Of a stretch of 64,000 nucleotides of DNA, positions 27,269-35,807 are shown piece by piece (the first letter of the stretch is position 1; each line of letters opens with the position of its first letter). The position numbers and the translations under genes were made by a program. Below the pieces are notes generated by a model. That model did no database searches. It was not told the origin of the DNA and saw only the letters and a list, made by a program, of their open reading frames with translations. Origin of the DNA: Chitinophaga filiformis (GTDB taxonomy: Bacteria; Bacteroidota; Bacteroidia; Chitinophagales; Chitinophagaceae); assembly GCF_023100805.1 (NCBI RefSeq), contig NZ_CP095855.1:5931001-5995000 (forward strand), written 5' to 3'.

Positions 27269-27730
27269 ATGAAATATCTTCCGTTTATCGCCATCGCGAT
27301 CTCATTGCTATCCTGCAGCCAGCAAAAAGAGGAATCGTCCACCGCCACTTCCAGATCACCACTAACAGGTACATGGAAACTGATCAGCGCAAAGTCTATT
27401 GAAAACAATGATACGACCGTTACTGCACCTGTTGCAGGACAGGAAACCATCAAAATATTCAATGACAGTTACTTTGCCTTCTTTACACATGATCTGAACC
27501 ACGGGGCAGATTCAACCGCTGTATTTGGTTCCGGCAGCGGTACCTATACACTGGTGAAAGATGTGTACAACGAACACCTGGAGTACTGCAGCTACAGGGG
27601 CTGGGAAGACAAAGACTTCTCCTTCGTCATGCAGATCAAACAGGATACCATCATTCAGAACGGTATCGAAAAGATAGATAGCCTGAATATCAATCACGAG
27701 ATCGTGGAGACTTATGTAAGGATCCGCTAA
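27269..27730 (+). CDS. Small lipoprotein, lipocalin-like/DUF4488-like
   Basis: 153 residues with a lipoprotein signal and Cys16 (ISLLSCSQQ). The mature part begins with a low-complexity Ser/Thr spacer, then PLTGTWKLISAKS, the opening strand seen in lipocalin-like and DUF4488 proteins. Further beta strands follow (ETIKIFNDSYFAFF, GSGTYTLVKDVYNEHLEYCSY, DFSFVMQIKQDTI). Such proteins are small envelope barrels with unknown ligands. Single-gene unit: a promoter box stands upstream and a strong terminator begins 10 bp after the stop. Family assignment is by pattern and tentative. Confidence 0.75.
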   Translation: MKYLPFIAIAISLLSCSQQKEESSTATSRSPLTGTWKLISAKSIENNDTTVTAPVAGQETIKIFNDSYFAFFTHDLNHGADSTAVFGSGSGTYTLVKDVYNEHLEYCSYRGWEDKDFSFVMQIKQDTIIQNGIEKIDSLNINHEIVETYVRIR

Positions 27731-27740
27731 AAACAATAAA

Positions 27741-27783
27741 AAAAACAGGCTGTCCTTTCGCAAGGACAGCCTGTTTTTATTTT
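27741..27783 (+). terminator. Strong intrinsic terminator of the lipoprotein gene
   Basis: AAAAACAGGCTGTCCTT pairs perfectly with AAGGACAGCCTGTTTTT around a TCGC tetraloop, followed by further T-rich sequence. A-tracts on the other side mean it could also stop minus-strand transcription. Confidence 0.9.
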
Positions 27784-27811
27784 ATACAGGTAATTGTTCA
27801 TGAACAGCCGC

Positions 27812-27931
27812 TTATAATTCCATCCGCCTCAGCACCCTCACCATCGACAACAGTTTTCTCCTGCCAACATCAAACTGCCAATTGTATCCTTCCAGGACAA
27901 TTGACAGGCAGATAACAGCTGAAATTTCCAT
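27812..27931 (-). CDS. Possible 39-residue ORF of unknown function
   Basis: Within the 409-bp gap 27731-28139, the minus strand has ATG at 27931 and TAA at 27812-27814. The 39-residue product is basic and amphipathic (EGYNWQFDVGRRKLLSMVRV, then LRRMEL). I do not recognise it. It may be a real small protein or the tail of a lost gene: the ending looks like a protein C-terminus, but no homologous upstream part is visible. The rest of the gap (27932-28139) shows no feature beyond AT-rich sequence ahead of the next gene. Confidence 0.25.
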   Translation of the reverse strand: MEISAVICLSIVLEGYNWQFDVGRRKLLSMVRVLRRMEL

Positions 27932-28139
27932 TTTCGGGCTATTCTTTTAGCATTTCGGGTTATTCACCTTAAGTATCATCATCGAACTTTGTCACCGGCA
28001 ATCTTGAAATGAATAATGGGGCTAACACCGGCCCATTATTTAAAAGCCATGGTTATACTGCGCAGTTACCTTATCAATTGATTAACAATTCACTTTCAAC
28101 AAAGGGAATTACATACTCTCAATTTTATTAAAGGATTTT

Positions 28140-28475
28140 ATGATTAAGTTAGCTATTTTATTAAAACGTCGGGAAGGCATGACTCACCAGGAATTTTTAA
28201 ATTACCGCCGGGATATACATCTTCCGCTTCTGCTATCAATTCCTGAGACTAAACAATATGTCAGAAAGTTTATCTTTTCAGCTTCCATTCAGGCACCGGG
28301 TTATCCGGATCCTATATATGATGCTATGGTAGAAGCATGGTTCGATAGTCTTGAAGATCTGAATGCATTCTTCCTGTCAGATAACTTTGTAAATAAAGTC
28401 GACCCTGACCACGTACATTTTCTTGATGTTCCCGCGGCTGTAAGGTTGATTACAGAAGAGTCCGTGGTTATATAA
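28140..28475 (+). CDS. EthD-domain protein
   Basis: 111 residues, typical for single EthD-domain proteins. The start IKLAILLKRREGMTHQEFLNYRRDIHLPLL and the PIYDAMVEAWFDSLEDLNAFF segment match the dimeric ferredoxin-like alpha/beta barrel fold of this family. The family is named after a gene needed for ethyl-tert-butyl-ether degradation and includes small enzymes or accessory proteins of aromatic and polyketide metabolism. No pathway genes are next to it here, so no role can be assigned. It is followed by its own terminator, and an AraC regulator gene lies 205 bp downstream and could control it. Confidence 0.85.
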   Translation: MIKLAILLKRREGMTHQEFLNYRRDIHLPLLLSIPETKQYVRKFIFSASIQAPGYPDPIYDAMVEAWFDSLEDLNAFFLSDNFVNKVDPDHVHFLDVPAAVRLITEESVVI

Positions 28476-28515
28476 ACCAGTAAAAATTAATGATACTTTT
28501 TAAGTCAGACCTAAG

Positions 28516-28570
28516 CGGGTATTGCAATTGCGGAAAAGACGCCTGTCAATTGCAGTACCCGGCTTTTTTT
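28516..28570 (+). terminator. Intrinsic terminator of the EthD gene
   Basis: GCGGGTATTGCAATTG (from 28516) pairs with CAATTGCAGTACCCGGC, with one mismatch and a 15-nt loop. A run of seven Ts follows (28564-28570). Confidence 0.8.
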
Positions 28571-28626
28571 CAGGAACGACTTATTATTTTAGGCTACATG
28601 AACTGAAAGTAGCCACATTATTTTAA

Positions 28627-28656
28627 TTGAGGCTGCAGGTGATTTTGTTAATTTTG
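28627..28656 (+). promoter_or_regulatory. Full Bacteroidota promoter for the AraC gene
   Basis: TTG (28627-28629), 19 bp, then TAATTTTG (28649-28656): both the -33 and -7 elements are present at the canonical spacing. The predicted start near 28663 leaves a leader of about 17 nt before the ATG at 28680. Confidence 0.6.
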
Positions 28657-28679
28657 TCTTTTTTGAAGTCGATCAACAT

Positions 28680-29669
28680 ATGAAGAACTCCATACGCATT
28701 AGAAAGGGATTTAACCTGGTTGAAGATCTGTCAATTGATTTTTATAATGAAAGCAAGAAAGATGCTGTAAATGTCCCCGCCTACTTAGGAACTGGAAAGA
28801 TCAGGGGCTTATATTTCCCTTCAGATTTAAATTTATATGTCGGCGATTACCATCTGAATGTCCCGTGGCAACTGGAAACAATCAACGAATCGGATAGCAG
28901 AACGTTCTGCATTTTTGCAAGCATCATATCAAATAAAATTACAATCAAAAAAGATAACGAATGGGTTGCAATAGATCATAACGGTCCCAATACGCAGCTA
29001 TTTTTTTCATCCGGCTCATCTGTTGAAATAGCATTTCCGCAAAAAGAAGCCTTTAAGACGATAACAATAACTTTTACCGCTGAGACTGTGAGCGCAATTA
29101 TAGATCACCCAGATGCGCTTAAAGGCCTTAATCCTGATGCTCCGTTTCTCTATTTAGATGAAACTGTTCCTGAGGCAGAAAATTATATCCGTAGATTAGC
29201 CAGTATCCATGATGAAAATAGTCCGACCCTCTTCGATACATATATTACGCTTCTTCATCTGCTTAAGCTAACGCTATACCGTACCTTTATTATCAAAGAA
29301 CGCTACAATTCTTCCGGCCTTTTAAAGGAGGATGTCGAAAAGCTATTTTCTATCAGAAAAAAGCTGATGGAAAATAGTCATTTAACAATAAAGATCCCTA
29401 CGCTCGCCGCGGAGATAGGTATGGGACAAAGTAAAATGGTTAAGCTATTCAAACAGGTCTTCAACCGTACTATTTCTCAGTTTGCTCAAAAGGCTAAGAT
29501 CATCAAAGCAAAAGATCTTTTAAGTTCAAAGAGGTATAGCGTATCTGAAGTTGGTTATATGGTCGGGTACAACAACCTTACTCATTTTGCAAAAGCATTC
29601 AAAAAACACTACAAAGTCAATCCTAGTGAATATCTTAAGGATATACTGAGTAACAAGATAAATCGCTAA
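28680..29669 (+). CDS. AraC-family transcriptional regulator
   Basis: 329 residues. The C-terminal 100 residues form the two AraC helix-turn-helix motifs: IPTLAAEIGMGQSKMVKLFKQ and YSVSEVGYMVGYNNLTHFAKAFKKHYKVNPSEYL. The N-terminal 220 residues are an uncharacterised sensing/dimerisation region like that of PchR/AraC-type regulators in Bacteroidota, rich in beta strands (about 1-120) then helical. It has its own promoter and a terminator at 29801. The neighbouring EthD gene upstream is the most obvious candidate target, which is only inference. Confidence 0.92.
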   Translation: MKNSIRIRKGFNLVEDLSIDFYNESKKDAVNVPAYLGTGKIRGLYFPSDLNLYVGDYHLNVPWQLETINESDSRTFCIFASIISNKITIKKDNEWVAIDHNGPNTQLFFSSGSSVEIAFPQKEAFKTITITFTAETVSAIIDHPDALKGLNPDAPFLYLDETVPEAENYIRRLASIHDENSPTLFDTYITLLHLLKLTLYRTFIIKERYNSSGLLKEDVEKLFSIRKKLMENSHLTIKIPTLAAEIGMGQSKMVKLFKQVFNRTISQFAQKAKIIKAKDLLSSKRYSVSEVGYMVGYNNLTHFAKAFKKHYKVNPSEYLKDILSNKINR

Positions 29670-29800
29670 TGGCGGGAATAGAAACTTTAGAAGTTGTTGA
29701 TTGTGACTGTTTCTGTTTCTTTATTAATTACACCTCAACCGGGTTGGGGGACGGAAGTTTTCCTAGAACTTATGTTTCGACAAATAGCCGGTACAGGTTT

Positions 29801-29842
29801 AAAAGCAAACGCCAGGAATAATTATCTCCGGCGTTTGCTTTT
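29801..29842. terminator. Bidirectional intrinsic terminator
   Basis: AAAAGCAAACGCCAGG pairs with CCGGCGTTTGCTTTT with one bulge, an A-tract before and a T-tract after. It lies between the plus-strand AraC gene and the minus-strand VOC gene and can serve both. Confidence 0.8.
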
Positions 29843-29924
29843 AAGTGCTCAGTAGCGGATCGAACCTGCAGGCCGGATGCCCTGCCCATTCATAGCCCCC
29901 ATGTCTCACCGTGCTTTATTCAAC

Positions 29925-30335
29925 CTACCGCTTACCCTGTTCATTTGGCTCAAACAACTCAACCAGATTCCCTGAAGGATCCCGTAATAATATCTGTTTA
30001 CCTCCAGCTCCGGCAGTCAGTTCATTCCGAAAATCCGCATTTTTTGTTTTTAACGCCGCTATATACTCTTCCAGGTTACTCACCTCCAATTGTATCCGGC
30101 TCCATCCCCCCGGCGCCACCGGCGTACCATCGGGCATCGGTTGTCCGGCGCCTCCAAAGCCCGGTTTATTCAGATACAAATGCAGGCTGTCTTTTGACAA
30201 CATGGCGAACCCGGGTGCAACCTGCATATTCACCGTAAATCCTAATAAATCTTTGTAGAACGATACAGCAGCATCAATATCGTTCACGATATAGCGAACG
30301 CCGTAAAAAGCTACATGTTCATTATGCTTTTCCAT
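29925..30335 (-). CDS. VOC-superfamily (glyoxalase/dioxygenase-fold) protein
   Basis: 136 residues covering one VOC module pair. The start VAFYGVRYIVNDIDAAVSFYKDLLGF is the classical first beta-alpha-beta unit. The second ends with QILLRDPSGNLVELFEP, with a probable metal-binding Glu in the final strand. Such single-domain proteins are often annotated as glyoxalases or fosfomycin/bleomycin-resistance-like proteins, but most are uncharacterised dioxygenase- or lyase-like enzymes. Single gene, minus strand, with a small membrane-protein gene 52 bp upstream that may be co-transcribed. Confidence 0.88.
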   Translation of the reverse strand: MEKHNEHVAFYGVRYIVNDIDAAVSFYKDLLGFTVNMQVAPGFAMLSKDSLHLYLNKPGFGGAGQPMPDGTPVAPGGWSRIQLEVSNLEEYIAALKTKNADFRNELTAGAGGKQILLRDPSGNLVELFEPNEQGKR

Positions 30336-30387
30336 AGATTATGAATTTTGGCTTTTGCAAGAATACCTGTATCAATAAGGCGACCTT

Positions 30388-30795
30388 CTACACCCGTTTT
30401 GCACGGAGCGCCAGGCTACTAAAAGTTATGCCCAGCAGTCCCAGCACCATAGCTACGATAGCGCCGGCCTTTCCACCGCCAGTACCAAAGCCGCCACTGA
30501 CAGTGGCCAGATGCACCGTACTCAGTATAATGCAGATTATCCCCAGTACAAGGGCTGTGACAGATGATGATCGTCTGCTGGTAGTTCCATTAGCAGCACG
30601 GGCTTTAGCCCGCCAACCGATGATCAGGCTAATCAGGCCAAACACGGCGCCAGCAAGTGCCCTGGCTCTGCCAGCAGTAATGCCTCTGGGAACTGCGGAA
30701 GTGCCATCAGTTTGTGAGAATACTTCCTGGGTTACAAAAAAAGAAAGTACAATGATCAGGCAAGCTGCTAAAACAGATGAAATATGTTTTTTCAT
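30388..30795 (-). CDS. Small membrane protein, DUF6223-like
   Basis: 135 residues. An N-terminal hydrophobic segment (about 7-25) may be a signal peptide or anchor (VTQEVFSQ). Three further membrane helices follow: RALAGAVFGLISLIIGW, SVTALVLGIICIILSTVHLAT and GAIVAMVLGLLGITFSSLAL. The Gly-rich TVSGGFGTGGGKAGAIVA linker and duplicated helix pattern resemble DUF6223 proteins. No function is known. It shares direction with the VOC gene downstream and the AraC gene upstream, so the three may form one unit. Confidence 0.7.
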   Translation of the reverse strand: MKKHISSVLAACLIIVLSFFVTQEVFSQTDGTSAVPRGITAGRARALAGAVFGLISLIIGWRAKARAANGTTSRRSSSVTALVLGIICIILSTVHLATVSGGFGTGGGKAGAIVAMVLGLLGITFSSLALRAKRV

Positions 30796-30863
30796 TTAAA
30801 CAGGTTTTTACAAGGCAAAATAGCACCCCGGCAAACCTTAAAATTGTAAAAATGCGACATATT

Positions 30864-31688
30864 TCAGTCTTCCGACCAGGAGTTGAATTCTTCAAAAGCA
30901 CGGTAATCAATCGCGTCCTTTTGATTTTTGAAGAACGCTTTGGGATTATACCCGGAGAATAAGCGAAAATCATGGATAAAATGAGACTGGTCGTAGTAGC
31001 CGCAGTTATATGCCATTTCGGTGAGCGATCCCGGCCTCTTGTCAAATCCTTTTATGACAGCATTGAACCGGGCAATTCGCTGGAAGTGTTTGGGGCTGTA
31101 CCCGGCATAGTGAACAAATCTTCTTTCAAACTGTCTGCGGGACAAACAACAACTATCAGCCAGTGCCGGAATAGACAACGCAGCAGATGAAAATAATATT
31201 TGCCTGATAGAAGTAAAAACAGCGCTATCCGTCTCCCTGCTCTTCGCCAAGCGCTGCAAAATGAATTGTGAAATGATTGTTGCCCGCTGCATGTGATCGG
31301 CAGCTGCGAAGATTTTCTGCTCAAGTAACTGCCCTTCCCTGCCCAGCAAAGTGCCTGTATCAACTGTCTGATCGCTCAATGCATGCGCCGGTAAGCCAAA
31401 AATACCCGGAATTGCATAAGGGAAAAGGTATATACCGAACAGACAGAAATCGTTTGAAGTGTACAATTTTTTAAAGTCCTGCAGCTGTCCGGATAGACAT
31501 GAAAGCGGAGTTCTTTGCCCCTCAGGGCTCTCGAATTGCCCTTTGCAGTAAAATATCCATTCAGGTGAGCTCTCTGCCATGACGCGGTGAAAGAAGGGAT
31601 TTACGGGCGTAGCCGAACCTTCCAGTACCCAAAAGAACTGAACGTATTCTGCAAGTTTAACCGGAGGTGCAATCGTGTAATAGTTCAT
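30864..31688 (-). CDS. AraC-family regulator with DUF6597-like N-terminus
   Basis: 274 residues. The N-terminal domain (YYTIAPPVKLAEYVQFFWVLEG, RVMAESSPEWIFYCKG, LFGIYLFPYAIPGIFG) is the cupin-like DUF6597 type often found in Bacteroidota AraC proteins. The C-terminal HTH_18 domain contains LSIPALADSCCLSRRQFERRF and LTEMAYNCGYYDQSHFIHDFRLFSGYNPKAF. It probably regulates its own neighbourhood, including the DUF6223-like and VOC genes 68 bp downstream. The effector is unknown. Confidence 0.92.
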   Translation of the reverse strand: MNYYTIAPPVKLAEYVQFFWVLEGSATPVNPFFHRVMAESSPEWIFYCKGQFESPEGQRTPLSCLSGQLQDFKKLYTSNDFCLFGIYLFPYAIPGIFGLPAHALSDQTVDTGTLLGREGQLLEQKIFAAADHMQRATIISQFILQRLAKSRETDSAVFTSIRQILFSSAALSIPALADSCCLSRRQFERRFVHYAGYSPKHFQRIARFNAVIKGFDKRPGSLTEMAYNCGYYDQSHFIHDFRLFSGYNPKAFFKNQKDAIDYRAFEEFNSWSED

Positions 31689-31881
31689 GTTTTAATAGTA
31701 CAGCAGGTTACTATTTATTTGCCTCAAAAATTCTGCCACAAGAACTGCCTGTGCTTTATTTGTCCGCAGTATCTTTTACTGCTACTGTACTTCTACGTGG
31801 TGTCCCCTATGACGCTGTCACAGACACTTCTTGCATTTTCTCTCAACATTAGTTTTCAGGACACTAAATACCTCGCGCCGA

Positions 31882-32280
31882 TCAAGAATTCATAGAACGA
31901 GTGGAGCTTGTTACCAGCTTGCGAACCTCTACACGGAAGAAAGAAATATAATTAAAACCAGCAGCTATAAAAACTAATCCTACCACCTTTGCCTTCAGCG
32001 AACAAACACAGTATATACCAAACAGTGCGAGTATCAGTCCCATAGTAGCTACCCTTAGATTTGTCAGTTCTACATTTTTGTCAGAGATACGAATCGTTTT
32101 TTTAGGGAAACGGAATCTCCTGCTGAAATCTGTCTTATAGGTCAGGATGATATTGATAACAGAGCAACAGGTGATCAGGCCAGCTACGAGTAATGCCTGC
32201 GGCAATGTGAAGTCAATAAAAAAGACTGCCGCCTGCGACAGGAGTACGATAGCGAGGGCGATGTACAGATAGATCTTCAT
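31882..32280 (-). CDS. Hypothetical four-helix membrane protein
   Basis: 132 residues with four predicted membrane helices: YLYIALAIVLLSQAAVFFI, ALLVAGLITCCSVINIIL, VATMGLILALFGIYCVCSL and VVGLVFIAAGFNYISFF. A short basic cytoplasmic loop (RRFRFPKKTIR) separates helices 2 and 3. No catalytic motif is visible and I do not recognise the family. Single gene on the minus strand; the 237 bp upstream to the next plus-strand gene contain no recognised element. Confidence 0.65.
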   Translation of the reverse strand: MKIYLYIALAIVLLSQAAVFFIDFTLPQALLVAGLITCCSVINIILTYKTDFSRRFRFPKKTIRISDKNVELTNLRVATMGLILALFGIYCVCSLKAKVVGLVFIAAGFNYISFFRVEVRKLVTSSTRSMNS

Positions 32281-32517
32281 CGGATGTTGTTGGTTAATGG
32301 GCCGAAGCTACATATATTCTTAAAACCTTGCAACTCACCTTCCAGGTCAAAATAACCAGGCGTTTTATCGGGGAAGAAAATGTTACCGTAACAGAAGCTT
32401 ATCATTACTGTTATATATTTCAGGCACCGCGGAAATACGTTCTGAAAAAGAAGACAGATACGGACAGGCGTATCTTTCTACCGTATGTTATATATTCGCT
32501 GAATACCTTGCTTATTT

Positions 32518-33078
32518 ATGAGCTTAATTAAATTCGAAGAGGTACTCAATGACCTTGTAGATTATTTTCTGCTTGGAGATCCTTACCTGTTAATGGACTT
32601 CAAAAAGGAACACCAGCTTCCAGACGATCTTATTTCGGAGTTTACAGTAAGTATGGAAGGTGACCGGGTCGTGGAAGAGGGCGTTATGATACCATTACCC
32701 CGCGTCAATAACTACCCATATACCGTGTATTTTAATCTGAGCGGCGATACTCCTGAATTGTTGAAAAACGGTAATCTGGTGCAGGTAAGACAGGATGGAT
32801 ATAAACTACAGGTAAAGTATGGCGCTGTTTACCTGTATACCATTCCCTACATCCGCCAATTTAATGACGAAATGCTGGAAAAGCTGTGCCGGTATAAGAT
32901 AGCAAAGATCACCCTGCCCAATGGCTGGTATACCGTTTCCGTGCTCGGCGGGGAAACTCGACAGGAAAGCGGTCTGGAGCCGACCTTCGAGTTTGTGCTC
33001 ACTCCCGTTGCAGCTGAACCGGCGTTCAGCGCAGATATCAATTACCAGTTCACCGTTACTGCTTCGGCACATGAATAG
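32518..33078 (+). CDS. Hypothetical protein, unknown family
   Basis: 186 residues, no signal peptide or membrane segment. The first 35 residues are acidic and helical (LIKFEEVLNDLVDYFLLGDP). The remainder looks mainly beta (YTVYFNLSGDTPELL, YGAVYLYTIPYI, ITLPNGWYTVSVLGG), ending with strands rich in Phe/Thr. This could be a small beta-sandwich, as in some immunity-like or contact-system proteins, but no motif supports a function. Codon use is like its neighbours. Convergent with the small membrane-protein gene, with a hairpin between. Confidence 0.6.
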   Translation: MSLIKFEEVLNDLVDYFLLGDPYLLMDFKKEHQLPDDLISEFTVSMEGDRVVEEGVMIPLPRVNNYPYTVYFNLSGDTPELLKNGNLVQVRQDGYKLQVKYGAVYLYTIPYIRQFNDEMLEKLCRYKIAKITLPNGWYTVSVLGGETRQESGLEPTFEFVLTPVAAEPAFSADINYQFTVTASAHE

Positions 33079-33132
33079 GTATTAACAACAAGTAACAACG
33101 TTATAACCATCCAATACATCTTTTCATAGCAA

Positions 33133-33155
33133 GAGCCGGTCATTCCGACCGGCTC
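33133..33155. terminator. Perfect GC-rich hairpin between convergent genes
   Basis: GAGCCGGTC (33133-33141), a 5-nt loop and GACCGGCTC (33147-33155). No T-tract follows on either strand, so termination would be weak; the position between two 3' ends favours that role. Confidence 0.45.
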
Positions 33156-33221
33156 CGTTGATGTATTGTACATGACAATTAATGGGATTAACGGCAATGA
33201 GTGCCAGGCCTGCTGCCTCAG

Positions 33222-33548
33222 TTATAGGTTGAACTTCCCCTCTACCAACTTACCAATCAATGGTATAGGGCGCTGCGCCTCGTTGGACGCTGTTATGATT
33301 CCCATCAGCATCAATACAAACGGGCACAGCGAAATAATATAGAACAGGGTGGCCAGTGAAGGCAGTATTCCTACCAGTATACCGCTAACGATACTTAATA
33401 CTATAGAAAAAAGAATAATACCAATTGATTGGGTAAGATGATATCTCACCAGCGGACTTTTATCGTCGGACTTACGATATGACAGATAGGCAACCACCCA
33501 TCCGATAATAGTAATATAGGCAACTATGGCCATCGTGCGGTTCGTCAT
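33222..33548 (-). CDS. Small membrane protein, DUF4870/Tic20-like
   Basis: 108 residues with three membrane helices: IVAYITIIGWVVAYLSY, SIGIILFSIVLSIVSGILVGI and LFYIISLCPFVLMLMGI. VRYHLTQSIG between helices 1 and 2 and the AQRPIPLIGKL tail match the DUF4870/Tic20-like pattern found in many bacteria. Function unknown. An upstream TAGGTTTG box predicts a leader of about 20 nt. Confidence 0.8.
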   Translation of the reverse strand: MTNRTMAIVAYITIIGWVVAYLSYRKSDDKSPLVRYHLTQSIGIILFSIVLSIVSGILVGILPSLATLFYIISLCPFVLMLMGIITASNEAQRPIPLIGKLVEGKFNL

Positions 33549-33573
33549 GATATGATGTTTTTTTGATACGGTG

Positions 33574-33581
33574 CAAACCTA
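33574..33581 (-). promoter_or_regulatory. Bacteroidota -7 promoter box (TAGGTTTG)
   Basis: Exact TAnnTTTG match on the minus strand, 26 bp ahead of the DUF4870-like start. No clear -33 partner. Confidence 0.4.
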
Positions 33582-33747
33582 GTCACTACCGCAGGGAAAA
33601 CCATAAAAACAGCAGCTACAATGAGGCTACGTCAACCTGTAGACGCGTCTACAAAGCGTCTACGAAAAATCATAACCTATATGATTTTCAATTATTTAAT
33701 ATTTTACCACTTTTTTAAACCTGATTCTTTTCCCTATTTTTGAAGGA

Positions 33748-35568
33748 ATGTTACGAGCTATTATAACCATATCATTATTAAGCTGTCTGCCTATACTTAC
33801 GTTTGCCCAGCAACGGTACAGGGATTCTCTTGAGCAAAAATTATCTCAGGCCAATTTGTCAGATTACGAGAAAGTGATCGTCCAGTGTAAGCTGGCAAGA
33901 GCATATTTTGAAACCGACCTTGATAAGGCCATTGCATTCACAAACAATGCCGCCGGCGCCTCCGGAGCAGATGCGAAAGCCTGGCTCTATGCAACAAGGA
34001 TACACCTGCTTGTACAAAAGAAGAATAAACCGGCAGCATATGCCGCCCTGGATAGCGCACTTATATATGTAAACCAGGCCAAAGATCCCCTGGCGAAAGG
34101 TATTGTCTGGCTGAGGAACGGATGGCTCGATATTATTGATAACGAGAATGACCTGGCTGTTTCGAAATTGCTGAAAGCGGTTGGTTACTTTAAAACACCA
34201 GCCGGAGCGCCATATGCCGCACTTAGCTATCACTATCTTGCCAGCGTTTATAGTTACGGGACAGATACCGCCAGACAGGGAAACTACGCGAAAGAATGTT
34301 ATGCCCAGGCGTTGCAAAGTGGGGAACCTGATATATTGAACACCGCTTACTATACGATGGGACAGTATTTCCATGATTGTTATAAACTGAACTCCCGGAA
34401 GCAACTGCTTGATTCAGCATTATCTTATTATAATCAATCAATAACACTTAGCAACCGGGAGAGAAGCCGGATCATATTACGCAGTAATACTGCGGCTGTG
34501 GCGCTGAACACTGCCAATATCTATTTCCAGCACTACCCATCGTCTTTCCGGGACAGCGTATACCGCTACCTGGACATAGCCGAGCAGATAGCCACAGAAA
34601 CCAGGCTAACAGAAATACTGATCAACTGTTATGGAATGCGGAGCGAATATGCTCTTCGGAATAACAAAGCAGATGAGGCGGAACAACTGCTGCTGACTGC
34701 ACTCAGCGAAGTTGCTGCGTCCACGATTAAAATGCCACTCACCCAATCCCGGATATATCGCGCATTGGTAAGAGTAGCAGAACAGAAAAATGACCCGAGA
34801 CTGGCCTTGTCATACATGAAAAGTTATGTATCCAGCAATGAGGAAGCTTTTAACCAGGAAAAAATCAACAATGCCCAAAAGATCGACGCACGATACCGCG
34901 CAGCACAACAGGCCCAGAAAATAGCCTTGCTGGAACAGGAAGCAGCCTTCCGGGAGAAACGTAACCTGCTTTCTATTGGCCTGGGAGCAGCGGGAATTGC
35001 CGCCCTGTCATTCCTGCTGGTTTCATATAACTATAAGCTGAAAGCATCCATGCGAAAACAGGAGCTGATAGATAAAGAAAAAGAGGAAGTCATCCTGAAG
35101 GTGAAACTGCAGGAAGCAGAAACTAATCAACTGCTGGCAGAACAGGCCCTGTTACGTGAAAGGCAGCAACGCCTGGAGAAGGAACTGCTGGCCGAACAAC
35201 TGCTAAAGGACAGTAAAAACCAGATCATGGAGATACTGGCCGATAAGCATACAAGCGGCAACGAAGAGATCAAAAAGCTTATAAAACGTCAGCAACAGCT
35301 TGATGAAGAATATGAAGACCACAAAACCGATTTTGTAGAGGTCCATTCCAGCTTCTTCGAACAGCTGCAGCAACGCGCCGGTAACTCCCTTACAAGGCTT
35401 GATATGAAATACTGCTCCTATATACTAATGGGGCTATCCAACAAGGAAATTTCAACCCGGCTGAATATAGAACCCAAAAGTATCAGGATGGCCAGATACA
35501 GGATCAAACAGAAATTAGGCCTTGGGAAAGACGATAGCCTCGATAATTTTATTAAAACTTTAAGCTAG
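33748..35568 (+). CDS. TPR sensor with membrane helix, coiled coil and LuxR-like HTH
   Basis: 606 residues: signal peptide (1-20), helical tetratricopeptide repeats in the periplasm (about 25-380, e.g. ACYTMGQ-like NTAYYTMGQYFHDCYKL), one membrane helix (about 408-426, SIGLGAAGIAALSFLLVSY), a long charged coiled coil (about 430-530) and a C-terminal helix-turn-helix (about 545-600; RLDMKYCSYILMGLSNKEI, then TRLNIEPKSIRMARYRIKQKL). This is the one-component membrane-bound TPR/HTH regulator common in Bacteroidota, which may link an envelope signal to transcription directly. TATTTTTG at 33735-33742 resembles a -7 box, but being only 5 bp from the ATG it would give a leaderless message. Targets unknown. 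Confidence 0.88.
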   Translation: MLRAIITISLLSCLPILTFAQQRYRDSLEQKLSQANLSDYEKVIVQCKLARAYFETDLDKAIAFTNNAAGASGADAKAWLYATRIHLLVQKKNKPAAYAALDSALIYVNQAKDPLAKGIVWLRNGWLDIIDNENDLAVSKLLKAVGYFKTPAGAPYAALSYHYLASVYSYGTDTARQGNYAKECYAQALQSGEPDILNTAYYTMGQYFHDCYKLNSRKQLLDSALSYYNQSITLSNRERSRIILRSNTAAVALNTANIYFQHYPSSFRDSVYRYLDIAEQIATETRLTEILINCYGMRSEYALRNNKADEAEQLLLTALSEVAASTIKMPLTQSRIYRALVRVAEQKNDPRLALSYMKSYVSSNEEAFNQEKINNAQKIDARYRAAQQAQKIALLEQEAAFREKRNLLSIGLGAAGIAALSFLLVSYNYKLKASMRKQELIDKEKEEVILKVKLQEAETNQLLAEQALLRERQQRLEKELLAEQLLKDSKNQIMEILADKHTSGNEEIKKLIKRQQQLDEEYEDHKTDFVEVHSSFFEQLQQRAGNSLTRLDMKYCSYILMGLSNKEISTRLNIEPKSIRMARYRIKQKLGLGKDDSLDNFIKTLS

Positions 35569-35749
35569 CCCCGCAAAGAATCGCGTTGAGTACAAACAGT
35601 TGCAGAAAGGGTAATCAATAATGAATCAGCATCTTTTCACATCAACTTACATTCTCAGATTGATGCTGTAAAAAAAGAGGATGTATCAAAATAAACGCAC
35701 ATCCTTAAAATCACTTTCATGAAGACCTGAAACCATCAGGTATTCGAAT

Positions 35750-35788
35750 AAAACGAGGCTGTATCGTACTTTGATACAGCCTCGTTTT
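35750..35788. terminator. Strong bidirectional terminator
   Basis: AAAACGAGGCTGTATC (35750-35765) pairs perfectly with GATACAGCCTCGTTTT (35773-35788). It lies between the plus-strand TPR regulator and the minus-strand ATP-grasp gene. A weaker half-related stem (GGATGT...ACATCC) occurs around 35678-35705; otherwise 35569-35749 shows nothing. Confidence 0.88.
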
Positions 35789-35807
35789 GTTAATATGCGT
35801 AATAACA

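Noticed and set aside
29846..29920. T-loop-like GGTTCGATCC on the minus strand (29857-29866), suggesting a tRNA
   Set aside because: The flanking 5-bp stem does not pair and no anticodon arm or acceptor stem could be built.
33735..33742. TATTTTTG as promoter of the TPR regulator
   Set aside because: It matches the -7 consensus but stands 5 bp from the ATG and has no spaced TTTG, so it is mentioned with the gene but not listed as a promoter.
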